Source: Sphingomonas panacis (GTDB lineage Bacteria > Pseudomonadota > Alphaproteobacteria > Sphingomonadales > Sphingomonadaceae). From it: 64,000 nucleotides of DNA. The DNA lies in NCBI RefSeq assembly GCF_001717955.1, contig NZ_CP014168.1:1898001-1962000 (forward strand), read 5' to 3'. This document shows positions 1-7,838 of the stretch, piece after piece. The notes beneath the pieces were generated by a model, which was not told the DNA's origin, did no database searches, and saw nothing but the letters and a program-made list of their open reading frames with translations. Position numbers and translations under genes: made by a program. Position 1 is the first letter of the stretch; every line of letters starts with the position of its first letter.

Positions 1-1171
1 TCCGCGCCGCCTCGCTCAACTTCTCGATCGCCTCGGCGATATGGCTGTCCTCGATCACCAGCGGCGGCAGCACGCGCACCACGTTCTCGCCCGCCGACAC
101 GGTCAGCAGCCCATGCGCGTCGCGCGCATGCGCGACGAAATCGCGCGCCACCACGGCATCCTTGAGCTTGATGCCGAGCATCAGCCCCTTGCCGCGCACG
201 CTGTCGAACACGTCGTCGTGATTGGGGATCATCTGCTCGAGCGCACCGCGCAGCCGCTCGCCCATCGCGGTGACATTCTCCAGGAAGCCCGGCTCGAGCA
301 TCACATCGAGCACCGCCTCGCCCGCCGCCATCGCCAGCGGGTTGCCGCCATAGGTCGATCCATGCGTGCCGAACACCATGCCCTTCGCCGCTTCCTCGGT
401 GGCGAGGCACGCGCCGAGCGGGAAGCCGCCGCCGATACCCTTGGCGACCGACATGATGTCGGGGGTAATGCCGTAATGCTCATACGCCCACATCTTGCCG
501 GTGCGCCCATAGCCGCACTGAACCTCGTCGAGCACCAGCAGCAGCCCGTGTTCGTCGCACGCCTTGCGCAAGCCCTGGATGAACTCGGGGCTACCGGCAG
601 ACACGCCGCCTTCGCCCTGGATCGTCTCGACCATGAAGCCAGCCGTCGTCTCGTCGATCAGCGCGAGCGCCGCATCGAGATCGTTGAACGGCGCATACGC
701 GAAGCCCGGCAGCAGCGGCTCGAACCCGTCGCGCATCTTCGGCTGGTTGGTCGCGCTGATCGCCCCCATCGTCCGCCCGTGAAAGGCGTTGTTGAAGGTG
801 ATGAGCGTGGTGCGCTCGGGATTGCCATTGACGAAATGGTAGCGCCGCGCGGTCTTGATCGCGCATTCCACCGCCTCGGTGCCCGAATTGGTGAAGAACA
901 CCGTGTCGGCGAAGCTGTTGTCGACGATGCGCTGCGCGAGATGCTCGCCCTGCGGAGACCCGTAGAGGTTCGAGACGTGCATCAGCGTCGCCGCCTGATC
1001 GGCGATCGCCTTCACCAGATGCGGGTGGCCGTGGCCGAGCGCGTTGACCGCGATACCGGCCGCGAAATCGAGATACCGCTCGCCGTTCTCGCCGATCAGA
1101 TAGCAGCCCTCGCCTCGCACCGGGCGCACGCCGCACCGCGGGTACACTGGCATGAGTGGGGTGATCGGCAT
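1..1171 (-). CDS. argD: Acetylornithine aminotransferase, C-terminus cut by window edge
   Basis: PLP-dependent class III aminotransferase converting N-acetylornithine and 2-oxoglutarate to N-acetylglutamate semialdehyde and glutamate, in arginine synthesis; many homologues also act as succinyldiaminopimelate aminotransferase in lysine synthesis. Read leftwards from ATG 1171 (MPITPLMPVY) it stays open for about 390 codons to the window edge, near the usual 395-400, so only a few C-terminal residues are missing. Visible motifs are FTNSGTEAVECA (substrate/PLP region), QGEGG, LVLDEVQCGYGRTG (PLP-binding Asp) and SVAKGIGGGFPLGA (Schiff-base lysine). The next upstream gene is divergent. A terminator-like hairpin lies between the presumed promoter and the start codon (separate entry). 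Confidence 0.93.
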   Translation of the reverse strand, partial: MPITPLMPVYPRCGVRPVRGEGCYLIGENGERYLDFAAGIAVNALGHGHPHLVKAIADQAATLMHVSNLYGSPQGEHLAQRIVDNSFADTVFFTNSGTEAVECAIKTARRYHFVNGNPERTTLITFNNAFHGRTMGAISATNQPKMRDGFEPLLPGFAYAPFNDLDAALALIDETTAGFMVETIQGEGGVSAGSPEFIQGLRKACDEHGLLLVLDEVQCGYGRTGKMWAYEHYGITPDIMSVAKGIGGGFPLGACLATEEAAKGMVFGTHGSTYGGNPLAMAAGEAVLDVMLEPGFLENVTAMGERLRGALEQMIPNHDDVFDSVRGKGLMLGIKLKDAVVARDFVAHARDAHGLLTVSAGENVVRVLPPLVIEDSHIAEAIEKLSEAAR

Positions 1172-1189
1172 GATGACGCGCTCCTCGCA

Positions 1190-1223
1190 GAAACAAAAAC
1201 GGCGGCCCGTGCTGGGGCCGCCG
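1190..1223 (-). promoter_or_regulatory. Attenuator-like hairpin plus U-tract in the argD leader
   Basis: On the minus strand a perfect 9-bp GC stem (1215-1223 with 1200-1208, 6-nt loop) is followed at once by GTTTTTGTTT, the form of an intrinsic terminator. It ends 19 nt before the argD start. No minus-strand gene ends here, because the LysM gene upstream is on the other strand, so it is more likely a transcription attenuator than a terminator of another unit. A further pairing is possible upstream (1271-1277 with 1291-1297 or 1299-1305). No convincing short leader peptide was found. Confidence 0.5.
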
Positions 1224-1388
1224 GAGTGGATATGTACTTGGCGAGATTGGTAAGCGTCAACCTCGTCATAGCAGCGCGGGATGTCACGAAGCGCTGCTGC
1301 GCTGCACAAGTCGATTCCATCCTAGAACATGATGATGTCACTATATATCCTGCCGCTGGAAGGAATGATGGCTACAGGGGTAAGTCTC

Positions 1389-2051
1389 ATGAAGAAGATT
1401 TATACCGTTCGTCCCGGCGATACTCTCGGCAGCATCGCGCGCGGTTTGAACATACGTGTCAACGACTTGCTTGGCTTGAACCCGCAGATCACCAATCCCA
1501 ACCTCATCCGCTCGGGCCAACAGATCGTTCTTCCCGACGGCAGCGACCGGAGCGCGCTGTTGGTCGGCGCCGCGACCGAAACCGCCGGCGAGGGCGATCC
1601 GCTGTGGCTTTCGCTCGCCTTGCGGGAGGAGGATGCCGGCGTCGCCGAGTTCAATCCCGGCAGCAATCCCCGCATCGTCGAATATCTCGCGACCTGCAAA
1701 GGCTTGAGCGCGGCGCAACGCAGCGACGACAACACCGCCTGGTGCTCGGCCTTCGTCAACTGGTGCATGGTCAACGCGGGCAAGAAAGGCACCGATTCGG
1801 CCTGGGCGCTCGACTGGCGGGGCTGGGGCGTCGAAGACTCGTCGCCCGGGCGCGGCAGCGTCGTGGTGTGGGAGCGGATCGTGGGCGGCAAGGTGCTCGG
1901 CCACGTCTCGTACCTGCTCGACGATCAGGGCGCGAAATTGCTCGTGCTGGGCGGCAACCAGTCGAACCGCGTGCATCGCGCGGCTTACCCGAGGAACGGC
2001 AAACTGGGTTCGACGCTCTATCGCAATCCGGTGTTCCGTAAACCGGGCTGA
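1389..2051 (+). CDS. LysM domain protein with CHAP-like (TIGR02594-type) peptidase domain
   Basis: Probable cell-wall endopeptidase of 220 aa. Residues 4-49 form a LysM peptidoglycan-binding motif (YTVRPGDTLGSIA, ending in GQQIVLP). Residues 70-215 look like the NlpC/P60-related TIGR02594 family, with a plausible catalytic triad: Cys119 in WCSAFVNWC, His172 in GHVSYLL and Asn190 in LGGNQSNRV. No obvious signal peptide, so export may be non-classical or the start wrong. I chose ATG 1389 because an AGGGG ribosome-binding site lies 8 nt upstream and LysM begins at once; an in-frame ATG at 1329 would add 20 unremarkable residues. Its stop is 4 bp from the convergent ABC permease gene. Confidence 0.8.
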   Translation: MKKIYTVRPGDTLGSIARGLNIRVNDLLGLNPQITNPNLIRSGQQIVLPDGSDRSALLVGAATETAGEGDPLWLSLALREEDAGVAEFNPGSNPRIVEYLATCKGLSAAQRSDDNTAWCSAFVNWCMVNAGKKGTDSAWALDWRGWGVEDSSPGRGSVVVWERIVGGKVLGHVSYLLDDQGAKLLVLGGNQSNRVHRAAYPRNGKLGSTLYRNPVFRKPG

Positions 2052-2055
2052 CCGG

Positions 2056-2910
2056 TCAGCTCTTCAGGCGCCAGCCGCGCGCGAGCAACTGATAGCACAA
2101 TACGAACAGCACCACATCGACGCCCAGCACCACGAGGCTGCCGACCAGCACCGGCGAGTCGGCGGTGCCGAGGAAGCCGTAGCGGAACCCTGAGATGATG
2201 TAGAAGAACGGGTTGGCGTGGCTGAACGCGCGGAACGCCGGCGCGAGCCGGTCGACCGAATAGAAGGTGCCCGACAGCAGCGAGAGCGGCGCCACCACGA
2301 AATTGGTGACGGCGGCGGCATGGTCGAACTTCTGCGCCCAGATCGAGGTCAGCACGCCGAGCAGCGACAGGAACAGCGCGCCGAGAAAGCCGAACCACAG
2401 CACCGCGAGCGGGTGTGATGGCGTCACATGCACGCCGGGATAGAGCAGCATGGCGACCCAAACCACGAAACCGACGAGGAACGCGCGAGTCATCGCGCCG
2501 CCGAGCAGCGCGGCGAGCACCTCCAGGGTCGAGAGCGGCGGCATCAGATAATCGACGATCGTGCCCTGGATCTTGCCGGCGAGCAGCGAGAAGCTGGCAT
2601 TGGCGAACGCCGGCCCCATCATGCCCTGGCTGATGATGAGTCCGGGGGCGATGAAATCGGCGAAGGGCACGTCGATCCCGCCGACGTGCACCGGCCGTTT
2701 GGCGCCCGTCGCGATCGTGAAGACGATCAGGAACAGGAGTGTCGTGATCGCCGGCGCCCAGATCGTTTGGAGGTGGACCTTGAAGAAACGGCGCACCTCC
2801 TTGATATAGAGCGTTCGCAGGCCGCCCCAGTTCACGTCCTTGATGACGGGAACGCCGGGAGCGTTGCGAACCGCCGACTGGATTTCGCCGGATGGGGGGT
2901 GGCTGCTCAT
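2056..2910 (-). CDS. ABC-2 type transport permease
   Basis: Integral membrane subunit of an ABC exporter, 284 aa, with about six hydrophobic segments (near residues 52-69, 84-104, 131-158, 167-190, 200-218, 252-274). The ABC-2 signature region NPFFYIISGFRYGFLG is at 233-248. The family (PF01061) exports polysaccharides, drugs or other envelope compounds; the substrate cannot be told from sequence. ATG 2910 is used because a longer upstream reading would run into the divergent gcrA gene. No ABC ATPase gene lies beside it: the downstream neighbour is convergent and the upstream one divergent, so it is an orphan here and must pair with an ATPase encoded elsewhere. Confidence 0.85.
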   Translation of the reverse strand: MSSHPPSGEIQSAVRNAPGVPVIKDVNWGGLRTLYIKEVRRFFKVHLQTIWAPAITTLLFLIVFTIATGAKRPVHVGGIDVPFADFIAPGLIISQGMMGPAFANASFSLLAGKIQGTIVDYLMPPLSTLEVLAALLGGAMTRAFLVGFVVWVAMLLYPGVHVTPSHPLAVLWFGFLGALFLSLLGVLTSIWAQKFDHAAAVTNFVVAPLSLLSGTFYSVDRLAPAFRAFSHANPFFYIISGFRYGFLGTADSPVLVGSLVVLGVDVVLFVLCYQLLARGWRLKS

Positions 2911-2973
2911 GGCGCGATCGGTTAGTCGCTGCCGCCACTGCCCGCAACCCGGCACGTAGGGAAGATAGATTTC

Positions 2974-3678
2974 ATGGCCTGGACCGACGAACGGATCGAT
3001 ACGCTCAAGAAGATGTGGGAAGACGGCCAGACCGCCAGCCAGATCGCCGAGGCACTCGGGCAGGTCAGCCGCAACGCGGTGATCGGCAAGGCGCATCGAC
3101 TCGGCCTGCAATCACGCCCGTCGCCGGTAAAGCCCAACGAGGTCACCGCCGAGGTCGTCGCCAAGCCTGTCGTCGAGCCCGCCGCGCCCAAGCCGGTGGT
3201 CGCAGCGGCGCCCGAGGTGTTCAAGCCGGTCGAAGTCGTTGCCGCAGCGCCCGCTGCCCCGGCTTTCGAAGCCGATGAGGACGAGGATGCTGAAATTTCG
3301 GACGCGCCAGCCGCTGCGCCCGCACCGGTAGCGCCGCCACAGCCGATCCTGCGCTCGGTCGGCCCCGGCGGCTTCCTCCGCCAGTCGCCCGGCGAACAGC
3401 AGGCGCCGATCACGCCCGCGCCGCCGCGCCGCCTCGTGCCCGCCAAGCCTTCGGCCGACATGGCCGGCAAGACGACGCTGCTCGATCTCAGCGACCGCAT
3501 CTGCAAATGGCCGCTCGGTCACCCCGGCGAGCCCGATTTCCACTTCTGCGGCGAGAAGGTGAACCCCGGCTTCCCGTATTGCGTCGCACATTGCGGACAC
3601 GCCTATCAGGCGCAGCTCCCGCGCCGCGATCGCCGTCCGCCGCCGCCGCTCCCCTTCGGCGGCCCGCGCGTCCGCTAA
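2974..3678 (+). CDS. gcrA: GcrA cell cycle regulator
   Basis: Alphaproteobacterial transcription regulator that binds sigma-70 RNA polymerase and promoters carrying CcrM-methylated GANTC sites. The N-terminal DNA-binding helix-turn-helix is clear (residues 1-46: MAWTDERIDTLKKMWEDG, then SQIAEALG and SRNAVIGKAHRLGL). The conserved C-terminal sigma-interacting part is at about 170-215 (CKWPLGHPGEPDFHFCG, then YCVAHCGHAYQ). Between them lies an Ala/Pro/Val-rich linker of about 120 residues, making the protein 234 aa against about 173 in Caulobacter. ATG 2974 directly precedes the HTH. It is divergent from the ABC permease with a 63-bp shared promoter gap, in which I found no GANTC site. Confidence 0.95.
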   Translation: MAWTDERIDTLKKMWEDGQTASQIAEALGQVSRNAVIGKAHRLGLQSRPSPVKPNEVTAEVVAKPVVEPAAPKPVVAAAPEVFKPVEVVAAAPAAPAFEADEDEDAEISDAPAAAPAPVAPPQPILRSVGPGGFLRQSPGEQQAPITPAPPRRLVPAKPSADMAGKTTLLDLSDRICKWPLGHPGEPDFHFCGEKVNPGFPYCVAHCGHAYQAQLPRRDRRPPPPLPFGGPRVR

Positions 3679-3703
3679 GGAACGGAACCGACAGTCCGGG
3701 GTT
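3679..3703 (+). promoter_or_regulatory. Candidate EcfG (general stress sigma) promoter
   Basis: GGAAC at 3679-3683 and GTT at 3701-3703 are separated by 17 bp, matching the published alphaproteobacterial EcfG consensus GGAAC-N16/17-GTT. The site is directly after the gcrA stop and 20 bp before the start of the secreted protein at 3724. The motif is short, so chance is possible. Confidence 0.3.
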
Positions 3704-3723
3704 GCGCATGAAAAGGGGACATC

Positions 3724-4509
3724 ATGCGCAACATTCTGCTTCTGGCGGCGCTGCTCGCCGCCACGCCCGCGTTCGCGGAAGAGCGCGAATTTTGTCCCTC
3801 GCGACCTGATCTCGGCCGCCCCGCCTGCACGATCGCGCCCGGCCACGTCTCGGTGGAAACCGCGCTCGCCGACTGGACGCTCGAAAAGGACCGGGACGGC
3901 CGCACGGACACGGTGCTGATCGGCGACACTCTGGTGCGCGTGGGGCTGACCAACACGATCGAGGCCCAGATCGGCTGGACACCCTACGGCCATGTCCGCG
4001 ACACGGCCAGCGGCGCCGTCGAGACCAGAGGCCGCGCCGGCGACGTGACGCTGGGCGCGAAGATCAATCTCCAGAACCCGGACGGCAAGGGCCTGTCCGC
4101 CGCCGTGCGCCCGTTCGTGACTGTGCCGGTCGGCCGCATGCCCGTGGGTTTCGGCGATTGGGGTGCGGGGATGACAGCGCCCGTCTCCTACGAACTGAAC
4201 CAGACGCTCAAGCTGCAGATCACCCCCGAAATCGAGGCTGCTGTCGACAAGGACGGGCATGGCCGCCATTTCGCCACGAGTGGCACGCTCGGCCTCGGTG
4301 TCGAGCTGACCAAGACGCTGACCGCCACCGTCGAAGGGCAAGTGCTGCGCGACGACGATCCCGAGCAAAAGACCACGCAGGCGTTCGGCGCGCTGTCGCT
4401 GGCCTGGATGGTCGGCAAGACGGTGCAGCTCGATATCGGTGGCATCGCCGGGCTCAATCACGATACGCCGGATGCCGAACTCTATCTCGGAATTTCCCGG
4501 CTTTTTTGA
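3724..4509 (+). CDS. Secreted beta-barrel-like protein, MetA-pathway-of-phenol-degradation type
   Basis: 261-aa exported protein with a clear signal peptide (MRNILLLAALLAATPAFA, cleavage about residue 18/19). The rest alternates short amphipathic strands and ends in a C-terminal Phe (YLGISRLF), as outer-membrane beta-barrels do. It resembles the PF13557 group (putative MetA-pathway of phenol degradation), usually annotated as transporter or outer-membrane protein; no substrate can be assigned. Start ATG 3724 has an AAGGGG ribosome-binding site. It follows gcrA by 45 bp, and a possible EcfG promoter in that gap suggests separate, stress-linked expression. Confidence 0.7.
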   Translation: MRNILLLAALLAATPAFAEEREFCPSRPDLGRPACTIAPGHVSVETALADWTLEKDRDGRTDTVLIGDTLVRVGLTNTIEAQIGWTPYGHVRDTASGAVETRGRAGDVTLGAKINLQNPDGKGLSAAVRPFVTVPVGRMPVGFGDWGAGMTAPVSYELNQTLKLQITPEIEAAVDKDGHGRHFATSGTLGLGVELTKTLTATVEGQVLRDDDPEQKTTQAFGALSLAWMVGKTVQLDIGGIAGLNHDTPDAELYLGISRLF

Positions 4510-4619
4510 TCGGGATATTTTGCCAAAGATTGGCCCGTCATACGGTGTGTTGGTTCTGTATGCCGCATGCGGCTAGATGGAATTTTCATAAGACATTGAG
4601 TTAACGAACTAAAGTAAAC

Positions 4620-4635
4620 TGGCACGGCGGATGCA
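4620..4635 (+). promoter_or_regulatory. Candidate sigma-54 (-24/-12) promoter
   Basis: TGGCAC at 4620-4625 then ATGCA at 4631-4635 places GG and GC exactly 10 nt apart, as in the RpoN consensus TGGCAC-N5-TTGCA with one mismatch. It would start transcription around 4647, giving a leader of about 37 nt for the small secreted protein at 4684. No activator gene is nearby. Confidence 0.3.
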
Positions 4636-4683
4636 ATACCCTTGGCGCGGCGCAATGAGCCGCCAGCCATCGGAGATTACGCC

Positions 4684-4938
4684 ATGTTCAAGACCATCCT
4701 GTTCGCCGCCGCCGCTTCGTCCGCGCTCCTCGCCACGCCCTCGATCGCCGCGCCGACCGGCGCGCCCGAAGGCGCGCGCATCGAAGCCAGCACCGCGCCC
4801 ATTGCCTCGACGGCCAAGCGCGAGACCCGCTATTGCGTGATCGACACGATCATCGGCTCGCACATCCCGCGCAAGGAATGCCACACGCGCAAAGACTGGA
4901 TCGAGCTGACCGGAACCGATCCGCTCGCGAAGAACTGA
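4684..4938 (+). CDS. Small secreted sphingomonad protein, function unknown
   Basis: 84-aa protein with a typical signal peptide (MFKTILFAAAASSALLATPSIAA, about 23 residues) and a mature part of about 60 residues. The mature part carries two cysteines in a pattern I associate with many small sphingomonad exported proteins (RYCVIDTIIGSHIPRKECHT, followed by WIELTG). The two Cys probably form one disulfide in the periplasm. ATG 4684 is preceded by GGAG at good spacing. The convergent gene ends 57 bp downstream. A sigma-54-like promoter motif lies upstream. I cannot assign a role. Confidence 0.7.
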   Translation: MFKTILFAAAASSALLATPSIAAPTGAPEGARIEASTAPIASTAKRETRYCVIDTIIGSHIPRKECHTRKDWIELTGTDPLAKN

Positions 4939-4994
4939 ACCCGGTCGGGGTCGCTGCGGCGCGCGGCACTGTCCGCGCGCCGCGTCTGGCCGGC

Positions 4995-6185
4995 TCAAAG
5001 CGCTTTTTCGTAGACCTGATAGACCTTGTTGATCTCGCAGTTGATCGTTGTCGCGATCGACCGCATCCCCTGATTGTCGTCCAGAATCCAGCCGATCTCG
5101 CTCCGCGTCGAGCCGTAATTGGCGACCGAGGTACGACGAATGTATTCGATCATCATAAAGGCCAACTGGCTCGCCATGCGCGAGGCCTGCAACTCCTTGA
5201 CCACGCCCATCAGCGGCACACGCATCGTCGTCACCTTGGGCTTGCGCAGCCACCACAGCAATTTGAAGACGTTGAACGGGAACAGATTGCCCTTGAACGG
5301 CGTGATCGCCTCGTTGAGATCGGGCAAAGTGATCATGAAGGCGACGGGCTTGCCGTCGAGTTCGGCGATGCGGATCAGGTCGTTGAACACGATCGGCTTC
5401 AACTTCACGCCGACATCCTTGATCTCGGGCGGGGTGAGCGGAACGAAGCCCCAATTGTCCGACCATGCATCGTTGAGGATGGCGAGGATGATCGCAGCTT
5501 CCTCGTCGAACTTCTTCTTGTTGACCTCGCGCACGACGATGCGCGGGTTCTTCTCGCCCGATTTGATGATCCGCTGCACGAGCGGCGGGAATTCCTTGCG
5601 GATATCGAGCTCGTAGGTCAGCAATTGCTTGACCGGGTGATAGCCGGCACCTTCGATCCAGCCGCGATATTCGGGCTTGGCATGGCCCATCATGATCGTC
5701 GGCGGATGATCGTAACCCTGGATCAGCAGGCCAGGCTCTTCCCAGACCGACATGCTGATCGGGCCGAGCACGCGGTTCATGCCCTGCTCGCGCAGCCAGT
5801 CCTCGGCTGTTTTGATAAGCGCGGCGGCGACCGCGCCATCCTCGGCTTCGAGCAGGCCGAACTGCCCACAGCCGGGGCCGAAGCCCTGATCGCTCGGCAT
5901 CTCCAGCGCGAGCGTGTCGATATGCGCGGAAACGCGTCCGACGACCGTACCGCGACGCTCGGCAAGAAAGAGCTGCGCCTTGGCGTGGCTGAACCAGCCG
6001 TTCTTCTCGGGGGTGATCAATCCGAGCGCTTCGCCTTTCAGCGGCGGTACCCAGTTCGGATCGTCGGCGTAGAGCCGGAACGGCAGGTCGACGAACTTCT
6101 TGCGGTCCGCCTTGCTCTCGATCGGCCGGATGGTGAAATCTTGGGTCGCCACGGTGGATAAGCCTCTCGCTAGAGCATCGCGCAT
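4995..6185 (-). CDS. GNAT-fold protein, conserved alphaproteobacterial family (often called dATP pyrophosphohydrolase)
   Basis: 396-aa soluble protein of a family widespread in alphaproteobacteria and frequently, without good evidence, labelled dATP pyrophosphohydrolase. It looks like a double GNAT-type fold: an N-terminal part with RLYADDPNWVPPL and FLAERRGTVVGRVSAHID (about 38-90), and a second lobe with the pattern GKPVAFMITLPDLNEAI. No Nudix box is present, so pyrophosphohydrolase activity is doubtful. ATG 6185 is used; an in-frame GTG at 6152, just before the conserved TQDFTIRPIESK, is equally likely. Divergent from the desaturase gene. Confidence 0.7.
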   Translation of the reverse strand: MRDALARGLSTVATQDFTIRPIESKADRKKFVDLPFRLYADDPNWVPPLKGEALGLITPEKNGWFSHAKAQLFLAERRGTVVGRVSAHIDTLALEMPSDQGFGPGCGQFGLLEAEDGAVAAALIKTAEDWLREQGMNRVLGPISMSVWEEPGLLIQGYDHPPTIMMGHAKPEYRGWIEGAGYHPVKQLLTYELDIRKEFPPLVQRIIKSGEKNPRIVVREVNKKKFDEEAAIILAILNDAWSDNWGFVPLTPPEIKDVGVKLKPIVFNDLIRIAELDGKPVAFMITLPDLNEAITPFKGNLFPFNVFKLLWWLRKPKVTTMRVPLMGVVKELQASRMASQLAFMMIEYIRRTSVANYGSTRSEIGWILDDNQGMRSIATTINCEINKVYQVYEKAL

Positions 6186-6341
6186 TCCCGTCGCGCGGAG
6201 CGCACAAGCCGCAGCGCGCGCGGCGCGTCAAGCCGTTACCGTCGGTGTCGTGCTGTCGGAGCGCGAGCGATCGGGATCGCCGGCAGGCTTGGACGATTTG
6301 CCCTCCTGTTCCTGCCACCATGCCGCCACTATATTCGGGCA

Positions 6342-7448
6342 ATGGATAGCCATATGACGAGCATGACCTTTGCCCGGCGCAGCGCAGCCGATCAGACCGA
6401 CGCCGCAGCCCGCGCGCCCATCGACCGGAAGGTCGATGACAAGGCGATGCTGCGCGCCGCCGCCGAGCTGACGCGCGACCTCCACGCGCCGAACCCGGCG
6501 GTCTACTGGGTGGATTTCCTCACGTCGGCTGTGGTCGGCTATGTCGCGCTGGCGGTGGCGACGCTGTGGGTGTCGCCCTGGGCGATCCTCGCCGGTGCCG
6601 TCGCCGCGCTCGCGTTGTACCGCGCGGGCAGCTTCATCCACGAGATCACGCATATGAAGCCGAGCGCGGTGCCCGGCTTCCGCCTGGGCTGGAATCTGCT
6701 GTTCGGCGTGCCGATGATGGTGCCATCGTTCATGTACGAAGGCGTCCACACCATCCACCACACCCGCACCCGTTACGGTACGGTCGAAGACCCCGAATAT
6801 CTGCCGCTCGCGCTGATGAAGCCGTGGACGCTGCCGCTGTTCGTGCTGACGGCGCTGTTGGCGCCGGTCGCTCTTGTGCTGCGCTATGCGGTGGTGGTGC
6901 CACTGTCGCTGGTGATTCCGCGCTTGCGGACCTGGCTGGTCGAGCGGGCCTCGTCGCTGGCGATCAACCCGGCCTTCCGCCGCCGCGCGCCAGAGGGCGA
7001 ATTGCGCACCCGCTGGCTGTGGTTGGAGGCTGCGACCAGTGTCTGGGCGATCGCATTGGTCGCGCTGGTGGCTGGCGGTGTGATCCCGCTACGCGCCTTC
7101 GCGATCTTCCTCGGCATCTACGCCGTCTCGACTCTGCTCAATCAGATCCGCACGCTGGTCGCGCATCTGTGGGAGAATGACGGCGAAGCGATGAGTGTCA
7201 CCGCGCAATATCTTGACAGCGTCAACGTGCCGCCGCCGAGTTACCTGCCGTTCCTGTGGGCGCCCGTGGGCCTGCGCTATCATGCGCTTCACCATCTCGT
7301 GCCGAGCGTGCCGTATCATGCGCTGGGCGAGGCGCATCGCCGGCTCGTCGCCGCGCTGGGCACCGAGTCGCCGTATCACGATGCGAACCATCCCGGCCTC
7401 GCCCCGCTGGTTGCGCGGCTGGTCCGCAGCACGACCGGCGGCCGCTGA
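6342..7448 (+). CDS. Membrane fatty acid desaturase family protein
   Basis: 368-aa diiron membrane desaturase/hydroxylase. The three histidine boxes are visible: HEITH at 100-104, HTIHH at 136-140 and YHALHHLVP near residue 310. Hydrophobic hairpins lie before box 1 (60-95), between boxes (115-130, 160-190) and before box 3 (225-262). The HTIHH/HALHH arrangement fits fatty-acid or lipid desaturases (PF00487). The substrate, possibly acyl chains of membrane lipids or sphingolipids, is inference. ATG 6342 is followed by a second possible start, ATG 6354. Confidence 0.85.
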   Translation: MDSHMTSMTFARRSAADQTDAAARAPIDRKVDDKAMLRAAAELTRDLHAPNPAVYWVDFLTSAVVGYVALAVATLWVSPWAILAGAVAALALYRAGSFIHEITHMKPSAVPGFRLGWNLLFGVPMMVPSFMYEGVHTIHHTRTRYGTVEDPEYLPLALMKPWTLPLFVLTALLAPVALVLRYAVVVPLSLVIPRLRTWLVERASSLAINPAFRRRAPEGELRTRWLWLEAATSVWAIALVALVAGGVIPLRAFAIFLGIYAVSTLLNQIRTLVAHLWENDGEAMSVTAQYLDSVNVPPPSYLPFLWAPVGLRYHALHHLVPSVPYHALGEAHRRLVAALGTESPYHDANHPGLAPLVARLVRSTTGGR

Positions 7449-7456
7449 ACGATCAA

Positions 7457-7480
7457 GCGTTCGCCCGCGTGGCCGAACGC
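7457..7480. terminator. Hairpin between convergent desaturase and monooxygenase genes
   Basis: Inverted repeat GCGTTCG (7457-7463) with CGAACGC (7474-7480), 10-nt loop, between two convergent genes. It lacks a U-tract, so termination is only presumed. Confidence 0.35.
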
Positions 7481-7534
7481 CCGGCCCGCCCGTGCTGCTG
7501 CTGGTGATCTTGGCCTAGGTACGCCCAACAGCGA

Positions 7535-7834
7535 TCAGAGCGTTTCCCCGTCGTCCACCGTATAAAGCATCAGCGCCCGATCGCTGACGCCGAGCGTTGT
7601 TCCGGCGGCGCGCCACGCCGCGATATGCGGTGTCTGGAAATGCGCGTCGAGCGCGGCACGGTCGCGCCAGCGCTCGGTGATGTGGATCAGGCCGGGTTCG
7701 AGCACATCCTCGGCGAAGCGATATTCGAAGCATCCGTCTTCGGCGCGGGTGGCCGTCACCAACGCTTCGATCGCGCCGCGCGCGGCGGCGACGTTTTCGG
7801 CGGGGAAGCGGATCGTGCCGACGATCAGCAACAT
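7535..7834 (-). CDS. Putative quinol monooxygenase / ABM domain protein
   Basis: 99-aa single-domain protein of the antibiotic biosynthesis monooxygenase (ABM, PF03992) ferredoxin-like fold, like YgiN. The typical pattern is present: ARGAIEALVTATRAEDGC, then the strand FEYRFAEDV, and ITERWRDRAALDAHFQTPH. Members are cofactor-independent quinol oxidases or simple dimeric binding proteins. It starts 4 bp after the lptG stop, so it is the last gene of the lptF-lptG transcript. The link to envelope export is unexplained; a redox protection role is conjecture. Confidence 0.8.
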   Translation of the reverse strand: MLLIVGTIRFPAENVAAARGAIEALVTATRAEDGCFEYRFAEDVLEPGLIHITERWRDRAALDAHFQTPHIAAWRAAGTTLGVSDRALMLYTVDDGETL

Positions 7835-7838
7835 GACT

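Noticed and set aside
1096..1269. A minus-strand frame starting at 1269 as a leader peptide for argD attenuation
   Set aside because: It runs through the hairpin and far into argD instead of stopping before it, and has no cluster of arginine codons.
41..2041. A 666-codon plus-strand frame across argD and the LysM gene
   Set aside because: It is antisense to the clear argD frame for most of its length and runs out of frame through the LysM gene. Composition (Arg/His/Ala-rich) is that of a GC-rich shadow.
6186..6341. Small minus-strand gene in the gap before the desaturase
   Set aside because: The frame has no consistent start or conserved pattern and depends on antisense readings of the desaturase gene.
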